64,000 nt of DNA from Phosphoribacter sp037045045 (GTDB lineage Bacteria > Actinomycetota > Actinomycetes > Actinomycetales > Dermatophilaceae), in the NCBI GenBank assembly GCA_037045045.1, contig JBAOHL010000003.1, forward strand, positions 496,001-560,000, given 5' to 3'. The notes under the pieces were generated by a model that was not told the origin of the DNA, did not search any database, and saw only the letters and a program-made list of their open reading frames with translations. The position numbers and the translations under genes were made by a program. Shown here one piece after another: positions 7,813 through 16,653 of the stretch. Each line of letters opens with the position of its first letter. Positions within the stretch are counted from its first letter, which is position 1.

Positions 7813-9084
7813 TCAGCGCGGGTATGCCGGGAAGGCCGTGACGAGCTCGGTGACCCCGGCCCGTACCTCGCGCGAGACGGCATGCTCGGGATCTGGGTCG
7901 CCGTGCAGGACCGCTCGCGCGATGAGGTCGGCGATCCGGCGCATCTGATCCTCTCCCATCCCCTGGGTCGTCACACTTGGCGTACCGACGCGGATGCCCG
8001 AGGCGACGCTCGGCGGCTTGGGGTCGAACGGGATGGCGTTCTTGTTCAGGACGATCCCGGCGGCGTCGGCGCGGGCCTCGGCGTCCTGGCCGCTCACCCC
8101 GACCCCCTGCAGGTCGTGCAGCGACAGGTGGGTGTCCGTGCCGCCGGTCGTCGGCCGGATGCCGTGCCCGGCGAGGCTCTCGGCGAGCACAGCGGCGTTG
8201 CGCACGACCGCGGCGGCATACGCGGCATACTCCGGGGTCGCGCACTCCTTGAAGTTCACCGCCTTGGCGGCGATGGTGTGCATCTGGGGCCCACCCTGCA
8301 TCATCGGGAAGACCGCCTTGTCGATCGCCGCGGCATGCTGCGCCGAGCAGACGATGGCGCCGGATCGAGGGCCGCGGAGCACCTTGTGCGTGGTGAACGA
8401 CACGACGTCGGCGTACGGCACGGGGCTGGGAATGGCCTTGCCGGCCACGAGGCCGATGAAGTGCGCGGCGTCCACCCAGAACACCGCCCCCACCTCGTCG
8501 GCGATGGCGCGGAAGCGGGCGAAGTCGATGAGCCGCGGGATCGCCGACCCGCCCGCGAGGATGACCTTGGGCCGGTGTTCCTTGGCCAACGCCTCGACCT
8601 GGTCGTAGTCGATGTTCTCGGTGTCCTTGTCGACGCCGTAATGGACGGCGTTGAACCACTTACCGCTGAACGAGATCTTCGTGCCATGGGTGAGGTGCCC
8701 CCCGTGCGGCAGGCTCATCGCGAGGATGGTCTCCCCCGGCTTGAGGAAGGCGCCGTAGACCGCCTGGTTGGCGCTGGCGCCGCTGTGCGACTGGACGTTG
8801 GCATGGTCGGCGTCGAAGAGCGCCTTGCACCGCTCGATGGCCAACGTTTCGGCCTTGTCCACCTCGCTGCAGCCGCCGTAGTAGCGCCGCCCCGGGTACC
8901 CTTCGGCGTACTTGTTCGACAGCGTCGAGCCCAGCGCGGTCAGCACGGACGGCGAGGAGAGGTTCTCGCTCGCAATGAGCTGCAGACCGCTGCGGATGCG
9001 CCGGAGTTCGCCGAGTAGTACGTCGGCGATCTCGGGGTCGAAGCCCGCCAGGGCGTCGAAGTCCGAGCCGTAAAACTGGGTCAT
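7813..9084 (-). CDS. glyA: Serine hydroxymethyltransferase
   Basis: PLP enzyme converting serine and tetrahydrofolate into glycine and 5,10-methylene-THF, the main one-carbon source. The product from the ATG at 9084 is 423 residues (MTQFYGSDFD). The PLP-binding lysine lies in VVSFTTHKVLRGPR. Other hallmarks are LIASENLSSPSVL, KYAEGYPGRRYYGG and FWVDAAHFIGLVAG. The open frame continues far upstream, but that part overlaps the tsaC-like gene in another frame and is not coding. In Mycobacterium glyA is not at this position, so its placement between the tsaC-like gene and wecA is lineage-specific. Confidence 0.96.
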   Translation of the reverse strand: MTQFYGSDFDALAGFDPEIADVLLGELRRIRSGLQLIASENLSSPSVLTALGSTLSNKYAEGYPGRRYYGGCSEVDKAETLAIERCKALFDADHANVQSHSGASANQAVYGAFLKPGETILAMSLPHGGHLTHGTKISFSGKWFNAVHYGVDKDTENIDYDQVEALAKEHRPKVILAGGSAIPRLIDFARFRAIADEVGAVFWVDAAHFIGLVAGKAIPSPVPYADVVSFTTHKVLRGPRSGAIVCSAQHAAAIDKAVFPMMQGGPQMHTIAAKAVNFKECATPEYAAYAAAVVRNAAVLAESLAGHGIRPTTGGTDTHLSLHDLQGVGVSGQDAEARADAAGIVLNKNAIPFDPKPPSVASGIRVGTPSVTTQGMGEDQMRRIADLIARAVLHGDPDPEHAVSREVRAGVTELVTAFPAYPR

Positions 9085-9173
9085 GGGGGCCTCCGGGAGC
9101 CGGGGATGGGCCGTCTCACTGTATGCCGTGGCGCACACCGGCCGTCGGTGCGCCGCGCCTGCGGGGGCAGCGG

Positions 9174-9977
9174 TCAGCGGCGACGACGGGCGCCGGCGAC
9201 CCTGGGGCCTCGTGCCCGCCGTGGATCCTCGGCCCGGGCGGCAGCCTCCCGCTCGCGCACCGCGTCGCGGCGGGCCGCCTCGGCCAGGCGGGTGGCCTGC
9301 TCGAGGGCCTGCTGTTGGGCCGCCGCCGCGAGGTCGCGGTGCGTCGCCAGAACGTTCTCGATCACCGCGGCGGACACGCCGCCCTCGCGCAGCGTCACCG
9401 GCTCGGGGCCGGTGCAGTCGAGGATCGTCGACGTCGGCGCGCTCGCCCCCCCGGCGTCGAGGTACACGGCCACGGCATCCCCGAGTTGATCGCGCGCCTC
9501 CGGCACCGTCGTGGCGGCAGCCAGACCGGTCCGGTTGGCGCTCGTCACGGCCATCGGTCCGACCGCGGACAGCAGGGCGAGCGCGGTCTCGTCGGCCGGC
9601 ATCCGCAGGGCGACCGTGCCGAACGTGTCGCCGAGGTCCCACTGCAGCGACGACTGGGCCCGCAGCACGAGGGTGAGCGGGCCCGGCCAGAAGGCCTCGA
9701 CGAGCGCCCGGGCGTACTCCGGGACGTCCCGAGCCAGGCCGTCCACCGTGCGAGCGCTCGGCACCAGCACGGGTGGGGGCATCTCGCGCCCCCGGCCCTT
9801 GGCGGCGAGCACGGCGGCGACCGCCTCGGCGTCGAAGGCGTCGCATCCGACCCCGTACACGGTGTCGGTAGGCAACACGACGATGCCCCCTGCCCGCAGC
9901 ACCTCGAGCGCCGCAGACACGCCCGCTGCGCGGCCCTCGGGCGATCGGCAGTCGTAGACCTCGCTCACCCGCGTCAT
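9174..9977 (-). CDS. L-threonylcarbamoyladenylate synthase (Sua5/YrdC/TsaC family)
   Basis: Makes threonylcarbamoyl-AMP from threonine, bicarbonate and ATP for the t6A37 modification of ANN-decoding tRNAs. The YrdC domain spans about residues 15-205, with the signatures GGIVVLPTDTVYGVGCDAF, GREMPPPVLVPS and GPMAVTSANRTG. There is no Sua5-type C-terminal domain. Instead the last 60 residues are an Ala/Arg-rich, probably helical tail (AAAAQQQALEQATRLAEAAR). It corresponds to Rv1301 and starts one base after the prmC stop. Identification is solid; the tail has no evident function. Confidence 0.91.
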   Translation of the reverse strand: MTRVSEVYDCRSPEGRAAGVSAALEVLRAGGIVVLPTDTVYGVGCDAFDAEAVAAVLAAKGRGREMPPPVLVPSARTVDGLARDVPEYARALVEAFWPGPLTLVLRAQSSLQWDLGDTFGTVALRMPADETALALLSAVGPMAVTSANRTGLAAATTVPEARDQLGDAVAVYLDAGGASAPTSTILDCTGPEPVTLREGGVSAAVIENVLATHRDLAAAAQQQALEQATRLAEAARRDAVREREAAARAEDPRRARGPRVAGARRRR

Positions 9978-9978
9978 C

Positions 9979-10836
9979 CTAGGTCGGGGCCTCGCTCCGC
10001 TCGGCCACGACGACCCGCGGGCGTCCGGTGAGGTCGGCGTGGTCCGTCGCCGCCCGCCAGTCCCCCGTCGCGGCGAGACGGCGCAGCAGCGCCGGCCCCT
10101 GCAGTTCTCCGTGTTCCATGACGAGCACGCCGCCCGCGCGCAACAGTTGCGCGGCCCGGGCCGCCAGGGCCGCCGGAAGGGTCAGGCCGTCCGGCCCCCC
10201 GTAGAGCGCGAGCGCGGGGTCGTGGTCGCGAACTTCCGGATCGCGGGGCGTGGCTCCGTCGGGGACGTACGGCGGGTTGCAGGTGACCAGGTCGACGGTG
10301 CGTTCCAACAGCGGGTATGCCGCCCGCCCGTCACCGAGGGTCAGCTCGACGTCGAGCCCGAGCCGAGAGCGGTTGAGCTCGGCCCAGGCGTGTGCACCGG
10401 GGTCGGCCTCGGCGGCATACACCCGCGCGTGCGGGCACTCCTGCTTGATGGCGAAGGCGATCACGCCGGAGCCGCTGGCCAGGTCGACGACCACGGGGTT
10501 CGGCGCCTGGGCGATGGCGGCAAGCGCCAGCGAGACGAGCGTCTCGGTCTCCGGGCGTGGGACGAACACCCCAGGACCGACAGCGAGGGTCAGCTGGCGG
10601 AAGTGCGCCTCGCCGGTGAGGTGCTGCAACGGCACCCGTCGGACTCGTTCGGCCACCAGGTCGGCGAATGACTCGGGCGGCGCCGGCCCGTCGAGCACGA
10701 GCAGCCGGCGGGCCTCGCTCACCGATATTTCGAGGGCGTGGGCAGCCAGCACGAGGGCGTCGACGGGCGCCGAGGCCACCCCGGCCTGCGCGAGTTGCTG
10801 CGTCGCGGCACGAACGGCCTCGCGCAGCCCGGTCAC
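9979..10836 (-). CDS. prmC: Peptide chain release factor glutamine methyltransferase
   Basis: SAM-dependent enzyme methylating the GGQ glutamine of release factors. The NPPY motif (TCNPPYVPDG) and the SAM loop (VVDLASGSGVIAFA) are seen, preceded by the helical N-terminal substrate domain. The frame is open to 11148, but the GTG at 10836 overlaps the prfA stop in a GTGA arrangement and gives the expected 285 residues (VTGLREAVRAATQQL). Pairing with prfA, its substrate, is the classic prfA-hemK operon and indicates translational coupling. Confidence 0.94.
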   Translation of the reverse strand: MTGLREAVRAATQQLAQAGVASAPVDALVLAAHALEISVSEARRLLVLDGPAPPESFADLVAERVRRVPLQHLTGEAHFRQLTLAVGPGVFVPRPETETLVSLALAAIAQAPNPVVVDLASGSGVIAFAIKQECPHARVYAAEADPGAHAWAELNRSRLGLDVELTLGDGRAAYPLLERTVDLVTCNPPYVPDGATPRDPEVRDHDPALALYGGPDGLTLPAALAARAAQLLRAGGVLVMEHGELQGPALLRRLAATGDWRAATDHADLTGRPRVVVAERSEAPT

Positions 10837-11930
10837 CCCGAGTCCCCCGCGGCCACCATCCGCTCGGCCTCGTCGGCCTCGACGCACGACTGGACCACGG
10901 CGTCGAGCTCGCCGTCGAGGACCGCGTCGAGGTTGTAGGCCTTGAACCCCGTGCGGTGGTCGGCGATGCGGTTCTCGGGGAAGTTGTACGTGCGGATCCG
11001 TTCCGAACGATCGACGGTGCGCACCTGGGATCGCCGCGCCGCGGCGGCCGCGGCGTCGGCCTCCTCTCGGGCGACCTGACGCAGCCGCGCCTTGAGCACC
11101 CGCAGCGCCGACTCCCGGTTCTGCAACTGTGACTTCTCGTTCTGGCACGAAACCACCAAGCCGGTCGGCAGATGGGTGATCCGCACCGCGGAGTCCGTGG
11201 TGTTGACCGATTGCCCCCCAGGCCCTGACGAGCGGTACACGTCGATCCGTAGGTCGTGGGGACCGATCGTCACCTCGTCGTCGCCCTCGTCGACGTCCGG
11301 CATGACGAGCACACCCGCCGCCGAGGTGTGGATCCGGCCCTGGCTCTCGGTCACCGGCACCCGTTGGACGCGGTGAACGCCGCCCTCGTACTTCAACAGC
11401 GCCCAGGGCGCCTCCCCAGGCTCGGGAACCCCCTTGGTGCGCAACGAGAGCCGCGCCTCCTTGTACCCACCGAGGTCCGACTCCGCGGCGTCGAGGACTT
11501 CGCTGACCCAGCCCCTGCGCTCGGCGTAGCGCAGGTACATCCGCACCAGGTCGGCGGCGAACAGGGCGGATTCCGCGCCGCCCTCCCCCGCCCTGACCTC
11601 GAGGATGACGTCGCGGTCGTCGTCCGCGTCACGCGGCAACAACAGGGCGCGCAGGCGCTCTTCGGCGAGCTCGACGGTCGCCTCGATCGCCGGCAGTTCC
11701 TCGGCGAAGGCGGGTTCGTCGGCAGCCAACTCCCGGGCCGCCCCGAGGTCCGCCCGGGCCGCGACGAGGGCCCGGTGGGCCGCCACCGTCGGGGCCAGGG
11801 CGGCATACCGCTTGGTGACCTTGCGCAGGAGCGACGGATCGGCGTGGACCGCAGGGTCGGCCATCCGCCGCTCCAACTCGCCGTGTTCGCGGACCAACGG
11901 CAGCGCGGAATCGGCCACGGTGTCGCTCAC
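10833..11930 (-). CDS. prfA: Peptide chain release factor 1
   Basis: Recognises UAA and UAG stop codons and triggers peptide release. The catalytic GGQ motif is in SSGPGGQSVNTTDSAVR and the codon-recognition tripeptide is PVT in PVTESQGRIHTSA, the RF1 rather than RF2 form. An upstream in-frame start exists at 11966, but a strong GAGGAGGGAG ribosome site lies just before the GTG at 11930, giving 365 residues (VSDTVADSAL). It follows rpmE by 90 bp and overlaps prmC by four bases. Confidence 0.95.
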   Translation of the reverse strand: MSDTVADSALPLVREHGELERRMADPAVHADPSLLRKVTKRYAALAPTVAAHRALVAARADLGAARELAADEPAFAEELPAIEATVELAEERLRALLLPRDADDDRDVILEVRAGEGGAESALFAADLVRMYLRYAERRGWVSEVLDAAESDLGGYKEARLSLRTKGVPEPGEAPWALLKYEGGVHRVQRVPVTESQGRIHTSAAGVLVMPDVDEGDDEVTIGPHDLRIDVYRSSGPGGQSVNTTDSAVRITHLPTGLVVSCQNEKSQLQNRESALRVLKARLRQVAREEADAAAAAARRSQVRTVDRSERIRTYNFPENRIADHRTGFKAYNLDAVLDGELDAVVQSCVEADEAERMVAAGDSG

Positions 11931-12020
11931 GTCGGCTCCCTCCTCGGTCGGTACGGCAGGCGGCACCCGGACGGCGAACGCCGGCCCGGCGACGAGTCGC
12001 TGGACCGGCGCGCGCAGAAG

Positions 12021-12236
12021 CTACTTGGCGGCCTTCTTGCCGTACCGCGCCTGGAATCGCGCGACCCGGCCACCGGTGTCGAGGATCTTCTGCTTGCCCG
12101 TGTAGAACGGGTGGCACTGCGAGCACACCTCGGCGTGGATGACGCCGTTCTTGGCCGTGCTGCGCGTGGTGAACGTCGCCCCACAGGTGCAGCTCACCTG
12201 GGTCGGCCCGTACGCCGGGTGGATGTCCTTCTTCAC
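12021..12236 (-). CDS. rpmE: 50S ribosomal protein L31, cysteine (zinc) type
   Basis: Large-subunit protein at the 50S/30S bridge. The GTG at 12236 follows AAGGAG at good spacing and gives 71 residues (KKDIHPAYGP). Four cysteines (CTC, then CSQC) form the zinc site of the C+ type L31, which in actinobacteria is usually replaced by a C- paralogue under zinc starvation. The basic C-terminal tail (YGKKAAK) is typical. The rho-rpmE-prfA order is conserved in actinobacteria. Confidence 0.96.
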   Translation of the reverse strand: MKKDIHPAYGPTQVSCTCGATFTTRSTAKNGVIHAEVCSQCHPFYTGKQKILDTGGRVARFQARYGKKAAK

Positions 12237-12435
12237 TGCGGTCTCCTTCGTGGATGTCGGCCCGGGTCGGCGCGTCACGGCCGTGGAATGCGGCTGTGCA
12301 ACGCGGGATGCCGTGAACCGGACCAAGGCGCAAGTCTGCCAGAGACACTGACGTTGGCCTAAACCACGTCGGGGCCACGGGCATTCCTGGGTTGCCCCCG
12401 AGACGCCGGCGTTGCGCCGAGCGCCTCGGAGGGCC

Positions 12436-14328
12436 TCAGTCGTCGTCCTCGTCGTCGAGCTTGATCGAGGACGTGCGCTGGACCTGGACGAGGAACTCGA
12501 CGTTGCTCTTCGTCTTCTTGAGCCGGTCGAGCAGCAACTCGAGGCCCTGGGTCTCGTCGAGGGCGGAGAGCACTCGACGCAACTTCCACATGATCTTCAG
12601 CTCCTCGGGCGACATGAGGATGTCCTCGCGCCGAGTGCCCGAGGCGTTGATGTCCACAGCGGGGTAGATCCGACGGTTGGCCAGTTGCCGGGACAGCTTG
12701 AGCTCCCAGTTTCCGGTGCCCTTGAACTCCTCGAAGATCACCTCGTCCATCTTCGACCCGGTCTCCACGAGGGCCGTGGCGAGGATCGTCAACGACCCAC
12801 CCTCCTCGATGTTGCGCGCCGCGCCGAAGAACTTCTTCGGCGGGTACAGCGCGGCCGAGTCGACGCCGCCGGAGAGGATCCGGCCGCTCGCCGGGGCGGC
12901 GAGGTTGTACGCCCGCCCCAGTCGGGTGATGCCGTCGAGCAGGACGACGACGTCCTGGCCCAGCTCGACGAGCCGCTTGGCTCGCTCGATGGCCAGTTCG
13001 GCGACCGTCGTGTGGTCGTCGGCCGGCCGGTCGAAGGTCGAGGCGATGACCTCCCCGCGCACCGTGCGCTGCATGTCGGTGACTTCTTCGGGGCGCTCGT
13101 CGACGAGCACGACCATGAGGTGGACCTCGGGGTTGTTCGTCGTGATCGCGTTGGCGATGGCCTGCAGGATGAGGGTCTTGCCCGCCTTCGGCGGACTGAC
13201 GATGAGGCCCCGCTGACCCTTGCCGATCGGCGAGACGAGGTCGATGATCCGGCTGGTGATGCCGTTGGACACGGTCTCCAGGCGCAGCCGGTCCTGCGGG
13301 TAGAGCGGCGTGAGCTTGGTGAACTCGACCCGGGCCTTGGCCTGTTCGGGAGTCGTGCCGTTGACGGTGTCCAGGCGTACGAGGGCGTTGAACTTGGCCC
13401 GGTTGCCGCCCTGGCCGCTCGGCTGCTCACCTTCGCGCAACGCCCGAACGGCGCCGGTGACGGCGTCGCCCTTACGCAGACCGTTGCGCTTGACTATGCC
13501 GAGCGGCACGTAGACGTCGTTGGGGCCCGGCAGATAGCCCGACGTGCGGACGAACGCGTAGTTGTCGAGCACGTCGAGGATGCCGGCTACGGGCACGAGC
13601 ACGTCGTCCTCGGCGAGCTGGACGTCCTGCTCCGTCTGGTAGTCCGCCGCCATACCAGCCTGGCCGTAACCGCCCTGGCCACGACCGCGCTTGCGGTCCC
13701 GGCTGCGCTGTCGGCTGCGTCGACGTCCGGTCCGGGGGTCGGCATCGTCGTCGTACCGGCCGCCCTGGCCCGCCGAGCCGCCCTGACCCTGGTGGCTGGC
13801 TTGACTGGGTTGACCTTGTCGCGCGTGGCCCTGCTGGGCCCCCTGCGCGGGGCGCTCGGCGTCCGCTCCGGACTGCCCGGCCTGCCCGGCCTGGCCGGTC
13901 GCTCCCTGGCCGTTGCTGCTCCCTTGGGTCGTCGTCGACTCGGCGCGATGGGAGTCGCGCGGCTGACCGGACCCACGCGCCTCGAAGTTGCGGGTCGTGG
14001 GACGCGAACCGGACGGCTCGGTCGCGGGGCTCTCGTCACGCCCGAACGCGGGCGAGGCGTTTTCCGGGTGCTCCCGCACGGGCGCGGTGGCCGAGGCGCC
14101 GGCGCCGTTCGACGCGGGGCGAGCTCGGTCCTGATTCCCCTGCTGGGTACCGCCCGGGCCACCGGAGCGGCGAGCGGCGATCGCGGCGACGAGCTCGTCC
14201 TTGCGCATCCGCCCGGTCCCGGTGATGCCCAGGCCCGACGCCATGCCCTTGAGCTCGGCGACGTTGAGGCCCGAGAGTCCCCGGGAGGGGCGCGATGAAG
14301 CGTCCGCGATCTCGATGGTGTCTGTCAC
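12436..14328 (-). CDS. rho: Transcription termination factor Rho with actinobacterial disordered insertion
   Basis: Hexameric RNA-dependent ATPase/translocase that ends transcription. The GTG at 14328, after a GGAAGG ribosome site, gives 630 residues. The N-terminal helix bundle (LNVAELKGMASGLGITG) is followed by about 180 residues of Gly/Gln/Ser/Arg-rich low complexity with runs of arginines near its end (RRSRQRSRDRKRGRGQGG). Then come the RNA-binding OB fold (GILDVLDNYAFVRTSGYLPG) and the RecA core, with Walker A SPPKAGKT at about residue 380, Walker B-like DVVVLLDGITRLGRAYN and the Q- and R-loops. Such insertions are known in high-GC Gram-positive Rho proteins. Confidence 0.96.
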   Translation of the reverse strand: MTDTIEIADASSRPSRGLSGLNVAELKGMASGLGITGTGRMRKDELVAAIAARRSGGPGGTQQGNQDRARPASNGAGASATAPVREHPENASPAFGRDESPATEPSGSRPTTRNFEARGSGQPRDSHRAESTTTQGSSNGQGATGQAGQAGQSGADAERPAQGAQQGHARQGQPSQASHQGQGGSAGQGGRYDDDADPRTGRRRSRQRSRDRKRGRGQGGYGQAGMAADYQTEQDVQLAEDDVLVPVAGILDVLDNYAFVRTSGYLPGPNDVYVPLGIVKRNGLRKGDAVTGAVRALREGEQPSGQGGNRAKFNALVRLDTVNGTTPEQAKARVEFTKLTPLYPQDRLRLETVSNGITSRIIDLVSPIGKGQRGLIVSPPKAGKTLILQAIANAITTNNPEVHLMVVLVDERPEEVTDMQRTVRGEVIASTFDRPADDHTTVAELAIERAKRLVELGQDVVVLLDGITRLGRAYNLAAPASGRILSGGVDSAALYPPKKFFGAARNIEEGGSLTILATALVETGSKMDEVIFEEFKGTGNWELKLSRQLANRRIYPAVDINASGTRREDILMSPEELKIMWKLRRVLSALDETQGLELLLDRLKKTKSNVEFLVQVQRTSSIKLDDEDDD

Positions 14329-14577
14329 GAAGGTCCTTCCCCCTCGTTCGTCGGCGGCCTCGTCACGAGGCGGCCGGGTATGAGGCCAGCACGGCTGGCC
14401 GTGGGTGCCCCGGATGACGTACGTGCCCGGCTGGCGTGCAGAGACGTCACAGCGAGCAGACTCGCCGTCCAGGGGGGATGCAACCGCGGGAGCCGGCCGG
14501 TGGGCGGTCCGCACGTCGCAATGCCAATGTAACACCTTCCGAACGCCGGCTGTTCCCCTCGCCACGCGGCCGCGCCC
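14329..14577. other. Leader/intergenic region between thrB and rho
   Basis: These 249 bp have no convincing gene. On the minus strand the region lies upstream of rho and would hold its promoter and untranslated leader. Long autoregulated leaders are usual for rho, but I cannot identify a defined structure or promoter hexamers by eye. The sequence TTACATTGGCATTGC (minus strand near 14520) is the only AT-rich patch and the likeliest promoter zone. Confidence 0.4.
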
Positions 14578-15540
14578 TCACCGCGACCGCACCTGCGCTC
14601 CCTCCGTCGGTATGCCGGGTTCCAGGCGCAGCCAGACACCGTCTGGTCCCGGTGCAGTTACGTCGGCGCTCCGGTCGCGGGTGACGAGCGTGAGCACACT
14701 CGGACCTGCTCCCGAGACGAAGGCGGCGAAACCTCGCGAGCGCAGGTGATCGACGAGCGCCATCGAGGCGGCATACGAGGGACGGCGGGCTTCCTGGTGC
14801 AGCCAGTCCCTGGTCGCCGGGACGAGCAGGTCGGGGCGCCGGGACGCCGCCTCGACGAGCAGGGCCGCTCGCGCGGAGTTGCGGGCGGCATCGCGCAGCG
14901 GCACTCGGTCCGGCAGCATGGCGCGGGCGGTGTGCGTGGCCAAGGTCGTCTCGGGGACGAAGACGACGGCCGTGACGTCGGGGTGGATGGGCAGCCGGAC
15001 GGTCACCGTGGACCCTGCGTGGGGATCGCCGGGGTCGGCGGTCCAAGACAGGGTGAGCCCGCCGTAGATGCTCGCCGAGGCGTTGTCGGGGTGGCCTTCC
15101 AGGTCGCTGGCGAGGGTGTTGGCGGCTGCGAGATCGACCGCGATCGCCTCACCGGGCACCGGGGGCGCGCCGGCGGAGAAGGCCGAGAGTCCTTGTGCGG
15201 CAACAACACCGGCCACGATCGCGGTTGCCGAGCTGCCCATACCGCGGCCGTGGGGGACCGCGTTGCGGGCCACCAGGTGCAACCCCGCCGGCACCGGCAG
15301 CCCGATCCGCTCGAAGGAGCGCACCATCGAGCGATAGACCAGGTGCGACTCGTCTCGGGGCACGCCGGCGCTGCCTTGCCCCGAGACGTCGATCCGCAGG
15401 CCCGGCTCAGCCGTGACCTCGACGTCGACCTCGTCCCAGACCCCGAGCGCGAGTCCGATCGAGTCGAACCCCGGCCCGAGGTTGGCGCTGCTGGCCGGGG
15501 CGCGCACCCGGATCGCGGCACCGACGGGGACCGAGGACAC
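14578..15540 (-). CDS. thrB: Homoserine kinase
   Basis: GHMP-family kinase phosphorylating homoserine in threonine synthesis. The ATP-binding loop is PHGRGMGSSATAIVAG, the N-terminal motif is APASSANLGPGFDSIGLALG, and the C-terminal GHMP motif is FAAFVSGAGPSVLTLV. The frame extends upstream into thrC. The GTG at 15540, five bases past the thrC stop, gives 320 residues (VSSVPVGAAIRVRAP) and is the only start compatible with that order. It is the third gene of hom-thrC-thrB. Confidence 0.94.
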   Translation of the reverse strand: MSSVPVGAAIRVRAPASSANLGPGFDSIGLALGVWDEVDVEVTAEPGLRIDVSGQGSAGVPRDESHLVYRSMVRSFERIGLPVPAGLHLVARNAVPHGRGMGSSATAIVAGVVAAQGLSAFSAGAPPVPGEAIAVDLAAANTLASDLEGHPDNASASIYGGLTLSWTADPGDPHAGSTVTVRLPIHPDVTAVVFVPETTLATHTARAMLPDRVPLRDAARNSARAALLVEAASRRPDLLVPATRDWLHQEARRPSYAASMALVDHLRSRGFAAFVSGAGPSVLTLVTRDRSADVTAPGPDGVWLRLEPGIPTEGAQVRSR

Positions 15541-15545
15541 CCGGC

Positions 15546-16652
15546 TCAGTCCTGTAAACCGAGGGCCACGGCCGCCGCGTAGGCATCCGCCGGGATCCGC
15601 GTCGGCGCGACCTGCGTGCCGTCCGGTCGGTGCAGGGCCCATTGCGGGTCCTTGAGGCCGTGCCCGGTCACCGTGCACACGACGCGCGACCCGGGCGGGA
15701 TCAGCCCGCGCTCGTGGCTCAGTAGCAGCCCGGCGACGGAGGCCGCCGAACCCGGCTCGACGAAGACGCCCTCTTTCGCCGAGAGAATCCGGTGCGCCGC
15801 GAGGATCTGGACGTCACCGACCATGTCGATGAGCCCGCCGGATTCGTCGCGGGCAGCCACGGCCTGGGCCCACGAGGCGGGGTTGCCGATCCGGATGGCC
15901 GTGGCCACGGTCTCGGGCTGCTCGATCGGGTAGCCGCGGACGATGGGCGCCGCGCCTTCGGCCTGGAATCCGAACATCCGCGGCAGGCGGCTGGCCGGGC
16001 CCGCGGTGGCGGCCTCCCCGACGGCGCCCGGCGTGCCGACGGCATACTCGCGGTAGCCCTGCCAGTACGCGGTGATGTTGCCGGCGTTGCCCACCGGAAG
16101 GCAGTGGATATCCGGGGCGTCGCCGAGGGCGTCGACGATCTCGAACGCCGCGGTCTTCTGCCCCTCGATCCGGGCCGGATTCACCGAATTGACCAGGTCG
16201 ACGGGGTAGACCTCGGCGAGCTTGCGGGCGACCTCCAGACAGTCGTCGAAGTTCCCGTCGACCTGCAACAGGGCGGCCCCGTGGGCGATCGCCTGGCTGA
16301 GCTTGCCCATGGCGATCTTGCCGTCCGGCACGAGGACGGCGCACGTCATGCCGGCCTTCGTCGCGTATGCCGCGGCACTCGCGCTCGTGTTACCGGTCGA
16401 GGCGCAGATCACCGCCTTCGCCCCGTGCATGGCCGCCACCGAGATCGCCGTGGTCATCCCCCGGTCCTTGAACGACGCGGTGGGATTAAGGCCCTCGTAC
16501 TTGAGGTGGACGTCGGCCCCGACGAGCGAGGAGAGGTATGCCGCGGGGATGAGCGGGGTGCCGCCCTCGAGGAGGGTGACGATCGGGGCGTCGCGCAGCA
16601 TGGGCAGGCGATCGGCGTATTCACGGATGACTCCGCGCCATTGATAGGCCAC
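15546..16652 (-). CDS. thrC: Threonine synthase
   Basis: PLP enzyme converting O-phosphohomoserine to threonine. The PLP lysine is in PTASFKDRGMT; the phosphate loop (LPVGNAGNI) and an early GGTPLIPA motif are present. The GTG at 16652 (VAYQWRGVIREYADRLP), with GGAAGG eight bases upstream and the hom stop overlapping the spacer, matches the usual N-terminus. An in-frame GTG at 16670 would add six residues inside hom. The product is 368 residues, the short bacterial type. Confidence 0.95.
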   Translation of the reverse strand: MAYQWRGVIREYADRLPMLRDAPIVTLLEGGTPLIPAAYLSSLVGADVHLKYEGLNPTASFKDRGMTTAISVAAMHGAKAVICASTGNTSASAAAYATKAGMTCAVLVPDGKIAMGKLSQAIAHGAALLQVDGNFDDCLEVARKLAEVYPVDLVNSVNPARIEGQKTAAFEIVDALGDAPDIHCLPVGNAGNITAYWQGYREYAVGTPGAVGEAATAGPASRLPRMFGFQAEGAAPIVRGYPIEQPETVATAIRIGNPASWAQAVAARDESGGLIDMVGDVQILAAHRILSAKEGVFVEPGSAASVAGLLLSHERGLIPPGSRVVCTVTGHGLKDPQWALHRPDGTQVAPTRIPADAYAAAVALGLQD

Positions 16653-16653
16653 G

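Noticed and set aside
9085..9846. N-terminal extension of GlyA (frame open upstream to 9846)
   Set aside because: The extension overlaps the well-supported tsaC-like gene in another frame and is Arg/Gly-rich; GlyA normally starts at MTQFYGSD.
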